Assembly: GCF_016808095.1 (NCBI RefSeq) | Contig: NC_068970.1 | Location: 41,017,630 to 41,081,629, forward strand | Length of the DNA: 64,000 nucleotides | Reading direction: 5' to 3' | Source of the DNA: Vigna angularis | Taxonomy: Eukaryota > Streptophyta > Magnoliopsida > Fabales > Fabaceae | In this document: positions 48,034-59,604 of the stretch, in pieces | Numbering within the stretch: the stretch's first letter is position 1 | Layout of the letters: each line of letters begins with the position of its first letter | The notes under the pieces: generated by a model | The model's input: only the letters and a program-made list of their open reading frames with translations | The model's database searches: none | What the model was told of the DNA's origin: nothing | Made by a program: the position numbers and the translations under genes

Positions 48034-49199
48034 TTGGAAAATTACAACTTGAATATTAATTTTTAAGAGTTAGAGTTTCAAGAAGTAAATAAAATATTTA
48101 ATAGCTGTACAAAAGTTCTCGGACTGCTAAGTGGGTAATGTATTAAATTATGTTAAAAGATCAAATGACTTTAAGAAGTCTTGAGTTTTTTCCTTCCTAT
48201 GTCTATCTTTATTTTCTTCATTTGGGTTCAATCAATACTAAACAACAACGAAAGGAAAGTAATTCTATCATAACAAGGTGTTATGTACATGGAAAATAGA
48301 GTATGATAGAATAATGTATATATCATACAATAAATTTCTTTATATGCAGAATCAGAGAAACGAAATAATAATAAAATATTTGAGAAAGTTAACAAAACAT
48401 CGTCTAAGATAAGTCATGGACAAAATTGAACATTAAAACATAACTTTTAAGTTTCTTATTGATTAAAGATAAAAATGTTTAGGTGGATTGAATTTATATA
48501 TAAACAAGTTTTAGACATTTTTCAATATGTTCACTTTTAATATCAATTGTGATTATTTTTGTTGCATATGCAATATGAGATTTTCGTTTTTAAATTTAAC
48601 TTGAAAGTGTAATTGATGGTGAAACTTTGACATGTTTAAGGATTTTAAAAATATAAAATATATAAGAAACACATTATATGGAGAAGTTTTTTTATTTTAT
48701 TTTATTTATCTACTATATGTAGAGAAGGATGAATGTAACATAATATCAAATATTAATCATGTTTAAATCTTAATTTCATAAACTGAAATAATAAATAAAT
48801 ATAATTTTATTTTTATATGAAGGATATTTTTTTAGTAACATTCAGATTTATGAGATGTCACGAGTTATTAAAAATCGATAAAATTCAAAATTTATCATAA
48901 CACGAAAACGTACTTAAAGGAAACTTTATCTAATTACATTATTTTGAGTAATAAAATAACGAAAGAAATATTCCAATTATATTGTCTTAACTTGTAAAAC
49001 AAAATAGCTTTAAATGAATTCCAATGTTATTCTCCATTCTCTCTTGAGTCAATAACGCCTCTAGAACATTATTTGTTCATGTATAACACATTATAGATCA
49101 TCGCCGATAATTTCAATCACAAACACACAAACACAAAAATGTATGGGGTAAGCTACTGATAAAACAATCATAACAACAAGATAAATATATATTGATTAT
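48034..49199. other. AT-rich spacer
   Basis: No gene, repeat or RNA recognised. Confidence 0.45.
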
Positions 49200-49203
49200 G
49201 GAC

Positions 49204-49515
49204 TCGCAAGAGAAAAGAGCAGCACTCGAATCCCAGTCCCTTCCACTGCCTATCATGGACGAAGAGACTCATATCTTTCACCGCCCTTTAAGGACAAAGA
49301 GATCCGCCTTTTTATCCCTTCACAAGAGAAAATATGGCTACCTTTCTACCCCCTCGAAAGAGGAAAGGCAACACTCGAATCTCAGTCCTTTACTACCCAT
49401 CATGAACAAAGAGACTCATCTCTTCCACCGCCCTTTATAGACGTAGAGATTCATCTTTCTGCCCTCTCGCAAGAGGAAAGGTGACTACCTTTCTACCCCC
49501 TCGAAAGAGGAAAGG
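49204..49515. repeat. 149-bp tandem repeat, about two copies
   Basis: CACTCGAATC recurs at 49223 and 49372 (149 bp apart) with flanking text in the same order (CAGTCC, then GAGACTCAT, then CACCGCCCTTTA). A third partial unit ends near 49515. AAAGAGGAAAGG and CTTTCTACCCCCTCG blocks recur within units. The 82-aa ORF across it reflects the repeat. Confidence 0.8.
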
Positions 49516-51180
49516 TACAACCTCAGATTAACAAAGTATAGATAGAAGACATACTTAAAACATAATCGTCATCATACCCACTAACCAATGATCATGGAAA
49601 ACCATTACCGTTCTTCTCATAACCCATCCTTTTCCCCTACCTCACACAAGTGAAAGAGAGACCCTAACTTTAAGGGTATCGCCGCCACCACACTCGATCA
49701 CTTCCTACTCTTGAACAACATCACGTAGGAATGGATAATTGATTATCATCCCAAATAATCGATTATAACTAATGATAATTAATTATTGCCGAATCGAAAC
49801 ACATCTTGGACATGATTCAAGCATTCAAACATGCACACAACAACCATAGATCACGTGGAAACATAGTTAACACATTATACATGCATTAAAGCATCACATA
49901 CCTATGTAAACATACTCAAACACATATAATACATCACTTGAATCATCTAGATCCAATAATTGATATGTTATACCCCCAATAATAGGGTGCAAAAGAGTCT
50001 TCGATAAAAATACCAAATAAGGTTTTCAATCAGCCAAACTAACTAAGCATAATGCTTACAAATGAGAACCAAGAAGATGAAAATTCTCCAAAATAGAGTT
50101 GCTGATGCGAGGTTGTTTTCTCCTAAACTAGACCTTCAATTGACAATCCGAACGGTCAGAATGAAAAACCATACGTTTGGAACCCACTATCCAAAACTCA
50201 TCACGATCCAATGGTGAACGACTTCACAATGATGAAAACACAAATGTAGGTTTTATGTTATGCGAGAATGACTTCTTCTCTTCCTTTCTCTCTCACTTAG
50301 TTTTTTCCTCTCTTTAAATGACTCTAATGTGCCCTACTAATCTACCCATCTCCACTAAAACAAAGTGAGAAATAATGGTCCACATTATTTGACCTATTTT
50401 CCACATAGGAAGGGAGCTCAATAACCTAACACTTGCAACATATATTTACATAGAAACTCCCAAACATCATAACTTTGTTCTCTCTTAGCATTAAACCCTT
50501 TGATGGTATAACCCAACAAAACATACATAATACATTCATAGGGAAAATCCATCACAAATACTACATAAACCCTATGCCTATTCATACACAAACTTTTACC
50601 CAACAATAACCACAAATAATCATAATCATATACATGTGTATCAAAACAAGGATTATCAATCAAGATAATCAAGAATACACATAACACACAACTATAAACA
50701 AACAAAGGTAAGTTTTCTCATACCTTGACCAATCATAAGGTTTTATCTACGACTCTAAAACACGACCAATATTCCTTTACACTAAGATTTTTTCGTCACT
50801 CTCTCTCTTCTTCTCCTAAAACGCAAATCTCCTATCTTCCTCTGTTTTCTCTATTTGATTTAGAGTTTCTAGGGTTTTTAAACATCAAACCACCTCTTAA
50901 TTAATTTCTACACCAATTAAATAAAAGTAAAAGACCATTTTTTTTCCTAGGTAAAAATATAAAAATAAAGAAATAACAACAATTATGTTCTAACAAAAAT
51001 ATACACTCAAGAAAACTAATTTCCAAACAAAAACCCAAAGTTTCAAAACTACTTTATTTTTAAAACCCTTATTTTCCCGGATCTTACATTTCTAAAACTG
51101 AAATATTTTTTAAAAGATAATTTAAATAAATATATTAAACAAATATTCTCAATATTTCTCTTTATCTTAATATATGTTTA
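49516..51180. other. Repeat-like region, unassigned
   Basis: CA-rich and AT-rich sequence with no protein homology that I recognise. Short ORFs (for example 50418-50705, minus) look random. It may be an old LTR or satellite-related region linked to the 149-bp repeat, but I found no defining ends. Confidence 0.3.
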
Positions 51181-52600
51181 TTTGAATTTTAAATTTCAAA
51201 TTTGATCTTTCTTGTTTTGATGTTTGATTTTCTCCTATTTCTTCGTTTATAATTTTTGTTTTCCTGTTTCTTTCATAGGATCATACCTTCCTTCAATTTG
51301 ACATTCTACATTATATTTCTTCTTCTATTAGCATCATGTTTTTTTGTTACCAATTGTGGATTTCATAATAGTAACATTGGATCATTGATGAATTTTAGAA
51401 TGTGGTTCTCACCTACTTGTTTCTCTTGGACACCAAAATTCTTCAAGAGACATCATCTTCTTTTTGGTTTTGATCTTTCTTTTATATTTTCTCTGTTTGT
51501 AACCAATCCCTATTTCATCAAATCTAAAGCAAAACATTTTTTCTTTCATATGTATTTTGAATATTTCCTCCCTGTTTGCATATTTAATCATACAAAATTT
51601 ATTCTTAAAACCTTTCTATAATAGTTGAACAACACTTAACACATTAGGAACATAAGACATCAAAAGTTAATTTGACATGTGAATGAATTTTAATTGTTAT
51701 GATTCATTTACCTTTTGGAGCAAGATGTTATTTATTCCTAATTCTTACTTTAGAAATATCATATTTGTTAAGCTCTTTGAAGAGCTTTCGACCTTGAGTA
51801 ATGTGGTTTGCACAACAACTATATATAAGTCAACCTTTGATAAATGGTTGCAACACATGATGTTGAAGGAAGTAGTTTATCCTCTAATTAGTTCTTTACA
51901 ATCTTGACATCTTCTTAGGAATATGAGATTTTCATTTTTTTTTTACACATCTCAATTGACTACATTTGTAACATTTTGCTTTTGACCTTCACCAACACTT
52001 ATGTTAGTGGTTTTTTTCTTGTAATAAAGATGTGAAAAAACTTTTGAATTGTTGGTTTGGTTTTATGTGTTTATTTTATTGTTCTTGACTTCAAAAGTAC
52101 CTTTTTTCAGTATGAAGTAAAATACCTTTAACTACATGATCTTCTCTCATTAATCTTTGTTGCTCTTGTGCTTGCAAAACATGTATAACTTCTATCAAAA
52201 TAATTATAAACAAATCTTTTTGTGTTTACAATATGTTTCATATCTATATATCCACCATTGTTATTAAAATTTGCTTAACAAATATGAAATATGGAAACTA
52301 ATTTTCTAATAATTTTATTTTATTAACAATATCCAACAACTTGGTTGAGTATTCTTCCTGTCTCATACTCTTTCATCATTTGTAGTTCAAACCCCCTCAT
52401 CCAATTTAGTCCAATTTAGCCCTTTCATGGCTTGAGAATTGCCTTATTTCTTTCATACTCTCCTATCAAATAATTTCAACATTTGTTGGATGAATTTAGG
52501 TTCATAATCCTAGTGAGATCATTTAGAAAGACAAAAAAAAAAAAACATGACTTCGTCTTTGTCTTCTTTATTTTTTTTTCCTTTTGCATTTTGATTTGGT
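51181..52600. other. T-rich region, no supported gene
   Basis: A 121-aa plus-strand ORF (51256-51621) and a minus-strand ORF over the same bases are both low in complexity. Short minus-strand stretches near 52400 recall decayed retrotransposon coding sequence, but not enough to assign. Confidence 0.3.
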
Positions 52601-52622
52601 CCATGGTGAGATTTTCATGATA

Positions 52623-52672
52623 TTATGGATTACAATGTTATGGATTACAATGTTATGGATTACACATTCTAG
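52623..52672. repeat. Short tandem repeat TATGGATTACAATGT, about three copies
   Basis: The 16-bp unit (TTATGGATTACAATG) is repeated in a row, the last copy diverging to TACACATTC. Confidence 0.8.
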
Positions 52673-53363
52673 AATGAAATTTTTATTTTATATTTTAGAA
52701 TATATAATTTAAAAAACAAAGACCTATATTCGGAACTATATATTCCATAATACAAAAATTTATGAAATTATATATTCAAATTATGGAGTTGTTTGAAGAA
52801 ATGCCTCACAACTCAGATTAACAAATAGACTGTGGACATTTCTTCTTGTATCTCATACCTCACAGCCTTAGTTACCTTTTATTCAAAAATGATTTAAAAT
52901 CCTATTTCCACTTCATAATTCATGCCACACTGCACCTCCTTCACCCTTGCACCTCTATTACCTCTATCGCATGGGAGAAGCTTCATCCCACTACACCTTT
53001 ATTGCCTCCATCAGCTTAACCTTACTACACTATATTCATCATAAAAATACCATTACAACATAGATTTGTAACATTTAAAACATAAAAAGAGAAACATGTA
53101 CGCTTGAAGCATGAATTTTAAGTCATTTTTCATCCTCTGTACAGAGAACAAAATTAAAGGTAAATATTCCAGACTATGCAATTTTAATCTAAATTTACAT
53201 TCCGAACTTTACCATCCAGAATGTAAATTTATGTTTCAAAATGTTAATTTATATTTCGGATTTATGCAGGGTATCATCAACTATCACCATCACACACCTC
53301 AACCACCACCTACACTCACCACCGAAGCACCACCTGCCACCACCAAGACACACACTGGAAGTT

Positions 53364-53900
53364 TCACAACAAACCTAAACCATTCAACATACTTTCCCAT
53401 TCTATTAATTTATGGAGGGGTATATATAAAAGTTTAGAAAACATGGGGGTGTTGGAAGAAAACATGATGTCCATAGACTGTCCAGGGGGATTTTGCACCC
53501 ATGTGTTTACTAACACAGTGATTTTTAAATCATTGAAATAGCCCAAAGAAAAATTATGTTTAACAGGCCTAGTCTTGAGTTGAAAAGCGTAATAATAGGC
53601 AGATTTTGAGAATTTCGTATTGAAAGAATTAGATAAGATTGAGATAAAAATGAAAGAAGAATGAAGTTGAATGTTATAAGGAATGGTGTGAAAGGAAGTG
53701 GGTCCGTGAATTGAAGTTGTTGGAATTGCATTATTCAGCATATTCTGAGTTAGAGGGTAAGAAGGTGAAAAATTGAAGAGTGAAAGGAAAAAGAAAAGGA
53801 ATGTACTGATAAAGAGGAAGAGAAGAAGCATCAAGCATTGATTAATTAAAGAAAAGAAAAGCAATTCCACTGAGGAGAAGGTTGCATGGAGTTGATCCAC
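53364..53900 (-). CDS. Candidate orphan gene with N-terminal hydrophobic segment, uncertain
   Basis: A 178-aa ORF. Residues about 20-44 (CLMLLLFLFISTFLFFFLSL) form one strong hydrophobic helix, so it could be membrane-anchored or secreted. The rest is Ser/Asn/Phe-rich with no motif that I know. In favour: a TATA box TTATATAAAG on the minus strand at about 53947-53956, roughly 50 bp upstream of the ATG, with a 5' UTR-like stretch between. Against: low-complexity composition, no homology and no introns. The real product could instead be a shorter ORF or a non-coding RNA from this promoter. Confidence 0.3.
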   Translation of the reverse strand: MDQLHATFSSVELLFFSLINQCLMLLLFLFISTFLFFFLSLFNFSPSYPLTQNMLNNAIPTTSIHGPTSFHTIPYNIQLHSSFIFISILSNSFNTKFSKSAYYYAFQLKTRPVKHNFSLGYFNDLKITVLVNTWVQNPPGQSMDIMFSSNTPMFSKLLYIPLHKLIEWESMLNGLGLL

Positions 53901-53943
53901 TTTGTGTTTTGCGAGTTGCCAATCATTCGCCGCCTCACCACCC

Positions 53944-53957
53944 TCTCTTTATATAAA
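53944..53957 (-). promoter_or_regulatory. Possible TATA box for the ORF at 53364-53900
   Basis: The minus strand reads TTTTATATAAAGAGAG, a good plant TATA consensus, about 45-55 bp before the ATG at 53900. Confidence 0.4.
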
Positions 53958-56900
53958 ATAATTCTCTCCTTATCATAAAGAATTTCTTAGTGGGAATTTC
54001 CTTTTTAGGCTCATTCATATTTTTTTTTCTTTTTTTTTTTTGCTTACCACACTTCTTTTCCTTTTTCCTTTTCACTCCTCCGTACTCCTTCCCACTCAAC
54101 TATACTATATCTATACCTTTAGCCCTTCACCTCCAACTCAACAAAACAAAACAAACACTCCACAAAAGTCTAAGAATTTGATTGTTATGACGACACAAAT
54201 TTTCAAGGTACAAGTTTCAAAATAGACCAATTTTTGGAGTATGAAAAACTTAATTAACTTTTTCTAAAATAATTGATATTAAAGTTGATAATTTCCATGT
54301 AATTGAAAATATATAAAGAATATGGTATGAATGATATATTTTTTAGTGTAAAGTTTAATGCATGTGGTCTAAATATGTGACAAGTCTAAGAATAAATGGG
54401 AAAAAGAAGGGAAAGAAGTGCGCATTGCTCTAGTAGTATATAATATAATATATATAATGTGGGTTATAGCTTTTCTTGATTGGATCATCTTATGTCATGG
54501 TGTAGCACGTAATGGGTCTATTGATTGTAATGCGATGGGATAATTAGATACCTATTGATTTTTATTTTGGTTTTGTTTTAGTGCAACCTCCATTAATATT
54601 TAGTAATCATCTATGGTGACTTCCAATTTCAACCCTTTATTTATTTATTTTTTATCAAATTAAGTTTATTATTTGATTTAAAGAATATATTTTACACTTG
54701 TTAGTGGTCATCATCACCTTTATTTTTGGTTTTGGTGATTAAGTTTCCACCACAACATTTACTTTTAGTTTTACAAATGATGAAGGTAGTTTGGAACCCC
54801 ATAGGAGTTACATAAAAGCATCACACACTCCAATCTGCTCATAGCTTTAATTAATCTTCATATAACGTCTTGTCAAATACTGTTAATTCATTTTTATAAA
54901 TTATAAATTAATATATATTTCTTTATTTATATTTTTTCAAAATTATATTTTGTCTTTCTATTAAATTATATATCTTTTTCGTTTTTATACCTATTCTCTG
55001 AAGATGATATGTGAAGCGTTTTTACGTCACAAATACAGTTTCACAATGTATTAATATAAGATATTGCAATATGACTTTCAGTATAAAAAAACTAAATAAA
55101 TATATAATTTAGTTTAAGAATGAAATATAGTTCTTTTAAATAATTTGAAAATGAAAAATGTATTTAATTCAAAAATTAAAACAATTAAAAAAATATTTAG
55201 AACATGTATTACGTGGTAAGATGGCTGATTCTATAAGGTTTTGTTCATTCATTAAAATGAATTTAATCTTAATTTTTTTTATCCAATCTAATTAAATTTA
55301 ATTGTATTAGGTTGAGTGAATTTAGATTTTTTTTTATCAATCCTATGCAATTAGATTATAATTGGATTGTATTGAATTCAACTATTGTGTTGAATAATTT
55401 AATTGAAAATTATCAACTCTTAAAAAAGTTATTTTAGAATAAATGTTTTTAATATATATATCGAATTTGAATTTCATAAGGCACTGTAGATTCCAATTCT
55501 AAGTGAGTTTCCTACAAAAAAATTAAATACAAACCAATACTTAGAATGTTGTTCCCATACATAGAAACAACTTAGAGATGATAAAGTGATAAAATAATCA
55601 ACGTAATTCTTAAGCATGATTTTATAAACGAATATTATTTATCTGAAGAAAATATTGAATATAATAATAATAATTATTATTATTATTATAATATAGATTT
55701 ATAGAAATATTAAGAATAGCTTGAATAAATTTTTCTATAAAAAAATTATATAACGAAAAAGTTAAATAAATATTTTAAAAGTTAAAATTTAATTTGATTT
55801 AAAGAGATTTAGTTTTTCATTTTTATGATTAGTTTATATATATAATAAGTTTCAATTCTACTTGTTTTAGATTATATAGTTTTTAGAAGAAAATTTATTT
55901 TTATATATTTTTTGAGTTTGATTTGTTCTTTTTGTGTTTTAATTTTTATTTATTTTAATAGATTGATTCGTCTAATGATAAAAGATAAAGGAAGTCTAGG
56001 ATATAAGTGTAGTTGAAATATTTATTTAAAAGAAATGAATTTATAGAAATTATATTTTAAAGATTTTTATGTTTTTGTGTATACATAAAATTAAATTTAC
56101 TTTATAAAAAACATACTGATCTTCTTAAAAAATTGATAAAGAAAAATTTGCATAGAAAGTGAAAGTATGTTACAAATTTTGAGAGTGTAAGTGTGATGAT
56201 TGTTGTAAAGAGGGTCTAGAATCCTGATTTCGTCATATTTACGTAGATAGTTACAGTGAAAAAGGTTACTATTAAAGAAGAGAAAAGAGAGAAAAAAGAG
56301 ACACCAATGGTTTGGAGACAAACACTCGGTAGGATATTAGTGTGCCCTGACCTGACACTGATGTTTTGTCCCTCTTCCTTTTGATGTTGTGTTCTGTCTT
56401 GGTTAGAATTAGAATGCTTCTTTTTGGAACCCATCATTTAGGGTTTGACAACATCATCGGCTTCTAAACCTGTAAATGTTGGATGCCAAAACATTTATGT
56501 CCAATAAAATTCCACCATTTAACCATAAAATAAACTTCCAAGTACGTAAAGTTGATCAGACAATAAAAATAATAATTATAATAATAATAATAATTAATAA
56601 TAAGGTTTTCATGCACCCACTTTAATATTTTAATGTTTTTGGACCCAAATCATTGAGTTATTGAAATTAATTAGGGACTCAACTCAATTATTCTATTCTC
56701 CTTCTATCTCATATTAATTATGTTTATTCAATACTAGTAGTACTGGAGTGAAAGAAATGGGAAACTTTTTCAGTGATTATTTTATTAGAAGAACATAGTA
56801 TGTGGTAAGAGAAAAAAAGAAAAAAGATTTTAGCATGGCATAAGCATATTGGCTAACAAGGGCATTAATATTTGTCCAATTAAATGTGGTGGGGATGCTT

Positions 56901-57374
56901 CATTTGCTCCATTGCCTGATTACTTTTTTGCTTAAATATATCATTCTATTTCAATTTAATTTTATCATATTATATTAGCTATGGATTATAATATCTTCAG
57001 AAAATATTATAGCCGTTTGTTTTTTTTTTTTGTGTATTTAAACATGACTTGTCTTTTTTATTTTTTTTAATATTTGTGTAAAAACAAATTTATAAAAACA
57101 TAAATATGCATAAAAATATCCATTAAATATGATTGTATTATATGATTAAAAAGTAATTGGGATTCCTTTGATCGTTTTTTGAAAATTTACAAATTAGATC
57201 AAAATGGATCAAGCTAATCTTTAAATATAATAGGTTTGACGTATTTTTCAAATCTAAGCCTTAATGTATTGACACAAAATTCTTTTAAGGGTTATTCTAA
57301 ATGCATGGCCCAGATTAAAACGTTACTTTAAATTCTACTTTATACTTGGAGCTTTTAACTAAAAAGATAATTAT
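53958..57374. other. AT-rich intergenic region
   Basis: No supported gene. Simple repeats (ATA/AAT)n occur near 55665-55690 and 56565-56600. A 73-aa minus-strand ORF (56216-56437) beginning MMGSKKKHSNSN has no further support. Confidence 0.4.
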
Positions 57375-58305
57375 TACTAATTCGCTAATGGACCTAATTA
57401 TCTTAATGTAAAAGTAGCATGACAGTACCTATAAATAAGTTAATGAAAATATAATCTAAAATAGTAAAAATTATTGTAATGATATCATAATAAAAGTTTT
57501 AAACAATAATAATAACAACTAATACAATATTACTAATTGGCTAATGGACCTAATTATCCTTAATATAAAACTAGTATGTTGTGCTGTCAAAACTGGTCAT
57601 TCGGTCCAATCCAATCCGGTCCAATCCAATCCGGTCTACCAGAGGTTAGTCATTTAATAAGTCAATCCAGTTTATTTAGCGAACCGAAAAAATTTGAACT
57701 CAGTTTAATCCATCACGGGTTAGTGGTTAAACGGGTTGGTTCACTCACTCACTTAATTACAAGTCTTTTTTTTTAAATTAAAAAAATTATAATTTTTTTG
57801 TAATTCAAATTTAAATAATTTCACTCTAAAATGATGTTAAATTTCAAAGACAATTCAAAATAAAATAAAAACTAACATACAACTCAAATGTAATATAAAA
57901 ATAAACCAAAAAGCGAATAGATAAGTTTATAATATTGATAATTTTGTGTAACTTATCCATTTATAAAATTAGAGTCTTGAATGGATAAATTTATGATATT
58001 TTGCTCTCTTGAAACATCTTTTTCTTTATTCTCATTTATAATACAATAAAAATATATTAACTAATAATATTGAAACAAAATTGGTCCGTATCAAAAAATT
58101 TCATTTTTTTCAAACTCAACCCAATCTGAATCCGTGGTGGATCGTATTGACTTACATGTTCTAACTCATTTTGACAACACTACTAAACAATACCTATAAA
58201 TAAGTTAATGAAAATATAATCTAAAGTAGTAAAAATTATTGTAATGATATCATATATAAAAATTTAAAACGAATAACAATTACAACAATAACACAATATT
58301 GAACA
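57375..58305. repeat. About 156-bp tandem duplication, second copy split by a MITE
   Basis: Copy 1 (57375-57532) begins ACTAATTCGCTAATGG and includes ACCTATAAATAAGTTAATG and ATTATTGTAATGATATCAT. Copy 2 begins ACTAATTGGCTAATGG at 57533, is interrupted at about 57575, and resumes at about 58187 with ACCTATAAATAAGTTAATG, ending near 58305. Confidence 0.8.
57578..58186. mobile_element. hAT-like MITE inside the tandem duplication
   Basis: The left end TGTGCTGTCAAAAC pairs with the right end, which reads TAGTGTTGTCAAAATGA when reversed. Subterminal text is rich in GGTCCAATCC, AACCGGTT-like and CGGGTT motifs typical of such elements. Comparison with copy 1 of the duplication shows that this DNA is inserted. 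The flanking target duplication is too decayed to call with certainty (CTAGTATG versus CTAAACAA). Confidence 0.6.
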
Positions 58306-59078
58306 TTATGTTTAAGATTTTTTTTTCCTTTACAATTGTTGTAGAACACGTGAACATTGCTCCAAACTTTATGGTATTTTTTTTATGGTCTTAGGAGAAA
58401 TTGTTAAGACAAATACACATGAAATTCTTAAATATTTCAAGTCTTATAATTTAATATTCAAGTTTAGGTAATTATAAATAAATATTTAATATGTTTATCT
58501 AACATGTAACAAGCTTAAGCATATTACTGAAAGTGATATTTAATCATGGCAACAAAAAAAAATAAGTCGTTGATTCAATATATAAATAATGATTAAAATA
58601 CAAAAGACAAAGCAAACATAGCCATCTTAGACAACCTCACAAAAGAAGGAAATATGTGTTATAAGAATAGACACTACAAAAGTAAGAAATTGTTTGATGA
58701 TCTTTTTATCCACACACAACCATATTTTTCATGATAGAAAGAAATATCCTATGTTAAGAAATATGTGTCATTTTAAGTTATAGAGAATGAAATTTGAGAA
58801 AATCTTATAGAAACAAACTTTCCTCAAAAGCATCTAAGATATAAAAAAAGTAATTTGCATTCATTTAACTTTTTAGTTGGTTTGTGTGCTTTAAAATATT
58901 ATTTTAATGAGTATTTATTTTAACTATACTTATTGAACATGAGTTACCAAAATATATTAAAAATAAATTTTTAGAAACAAGTATGCTTTTTTTTATATAT
59001 ATTATGAGATGTGTTGACACATCTAAAGATAAAAAAAGCTCATGAGAGGTGTAGAATAAATTGATCAAAATTTTATGA
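58306..59078. other. AT-rich spacer
   Basis: No gene or named repeat seen. Confidence 0.4.
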
Positions 59079-59410
59079 TAACTTTAAGACAGCCAATAAT
59101 AATGAATAATCAAAACCACAAAACAAAGTCAAACATCACATGAAGATAGCAAATAAGAGCATGAAAGAGTGAAAAAAAAAGAAAAAAAAAGTCTAAAAAC
59201 AAAGTCATGCATCACATGAATATGGCAAAACAATGTCAATAATAACGAATAATCAAAACAAAGTCAATAATAGCGAACAATTTCATGACATCTTTAAGAC
59301 AAAGCCAATAATAACGAATTATCAAAATCAAAAAACAAAGTCAAGCCTCACCTGAAGATGGCAAAAAAGAGCATGAAAATGTGAGAAAAAAAGATAAAAG
59401 TGTAAAAACA
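59079..59410. repeat. About 120-bp direct repeat, two copies 208 bp apart
   Basis: CTTTAAGACA...CCAATAATAA and ACAAAGTCAA...ATCACATGAAGAT blocks at 59079-59200 recur in order at 59287-59410, with shorter partial copies between. Confidence 0.75.
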
Positions 59411-59604
59411 TGTCACATCCAACGCTTACAAAAAATGGCTTAGTGCGGTGAAAAGTGGCTCAATCAGAAATGATGGAAAAATGGTGTAGAGCCAACAAAA
59501 ATTGAATTGCAAAAGTTTTTTCATATTTTCCACTACATGACTTTTTTGATGCAATAATCTTTATGATAATGAATAATTTAAGACAAATATACCTCTAGAT
59601 ATTT

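Noticed and set aside
49192..49440. 82-aa plus-strand ORF
   Set aside because: Translation of the 149-bp tandem repeat; repeated peptides follow the DNA period.
51256..51621. 121-aa plus-strand ORF rich in Phe/Leu
   Set aside because: T-rich low-complexity DNA; an antisense ORF covers the same region and neither has motifs.
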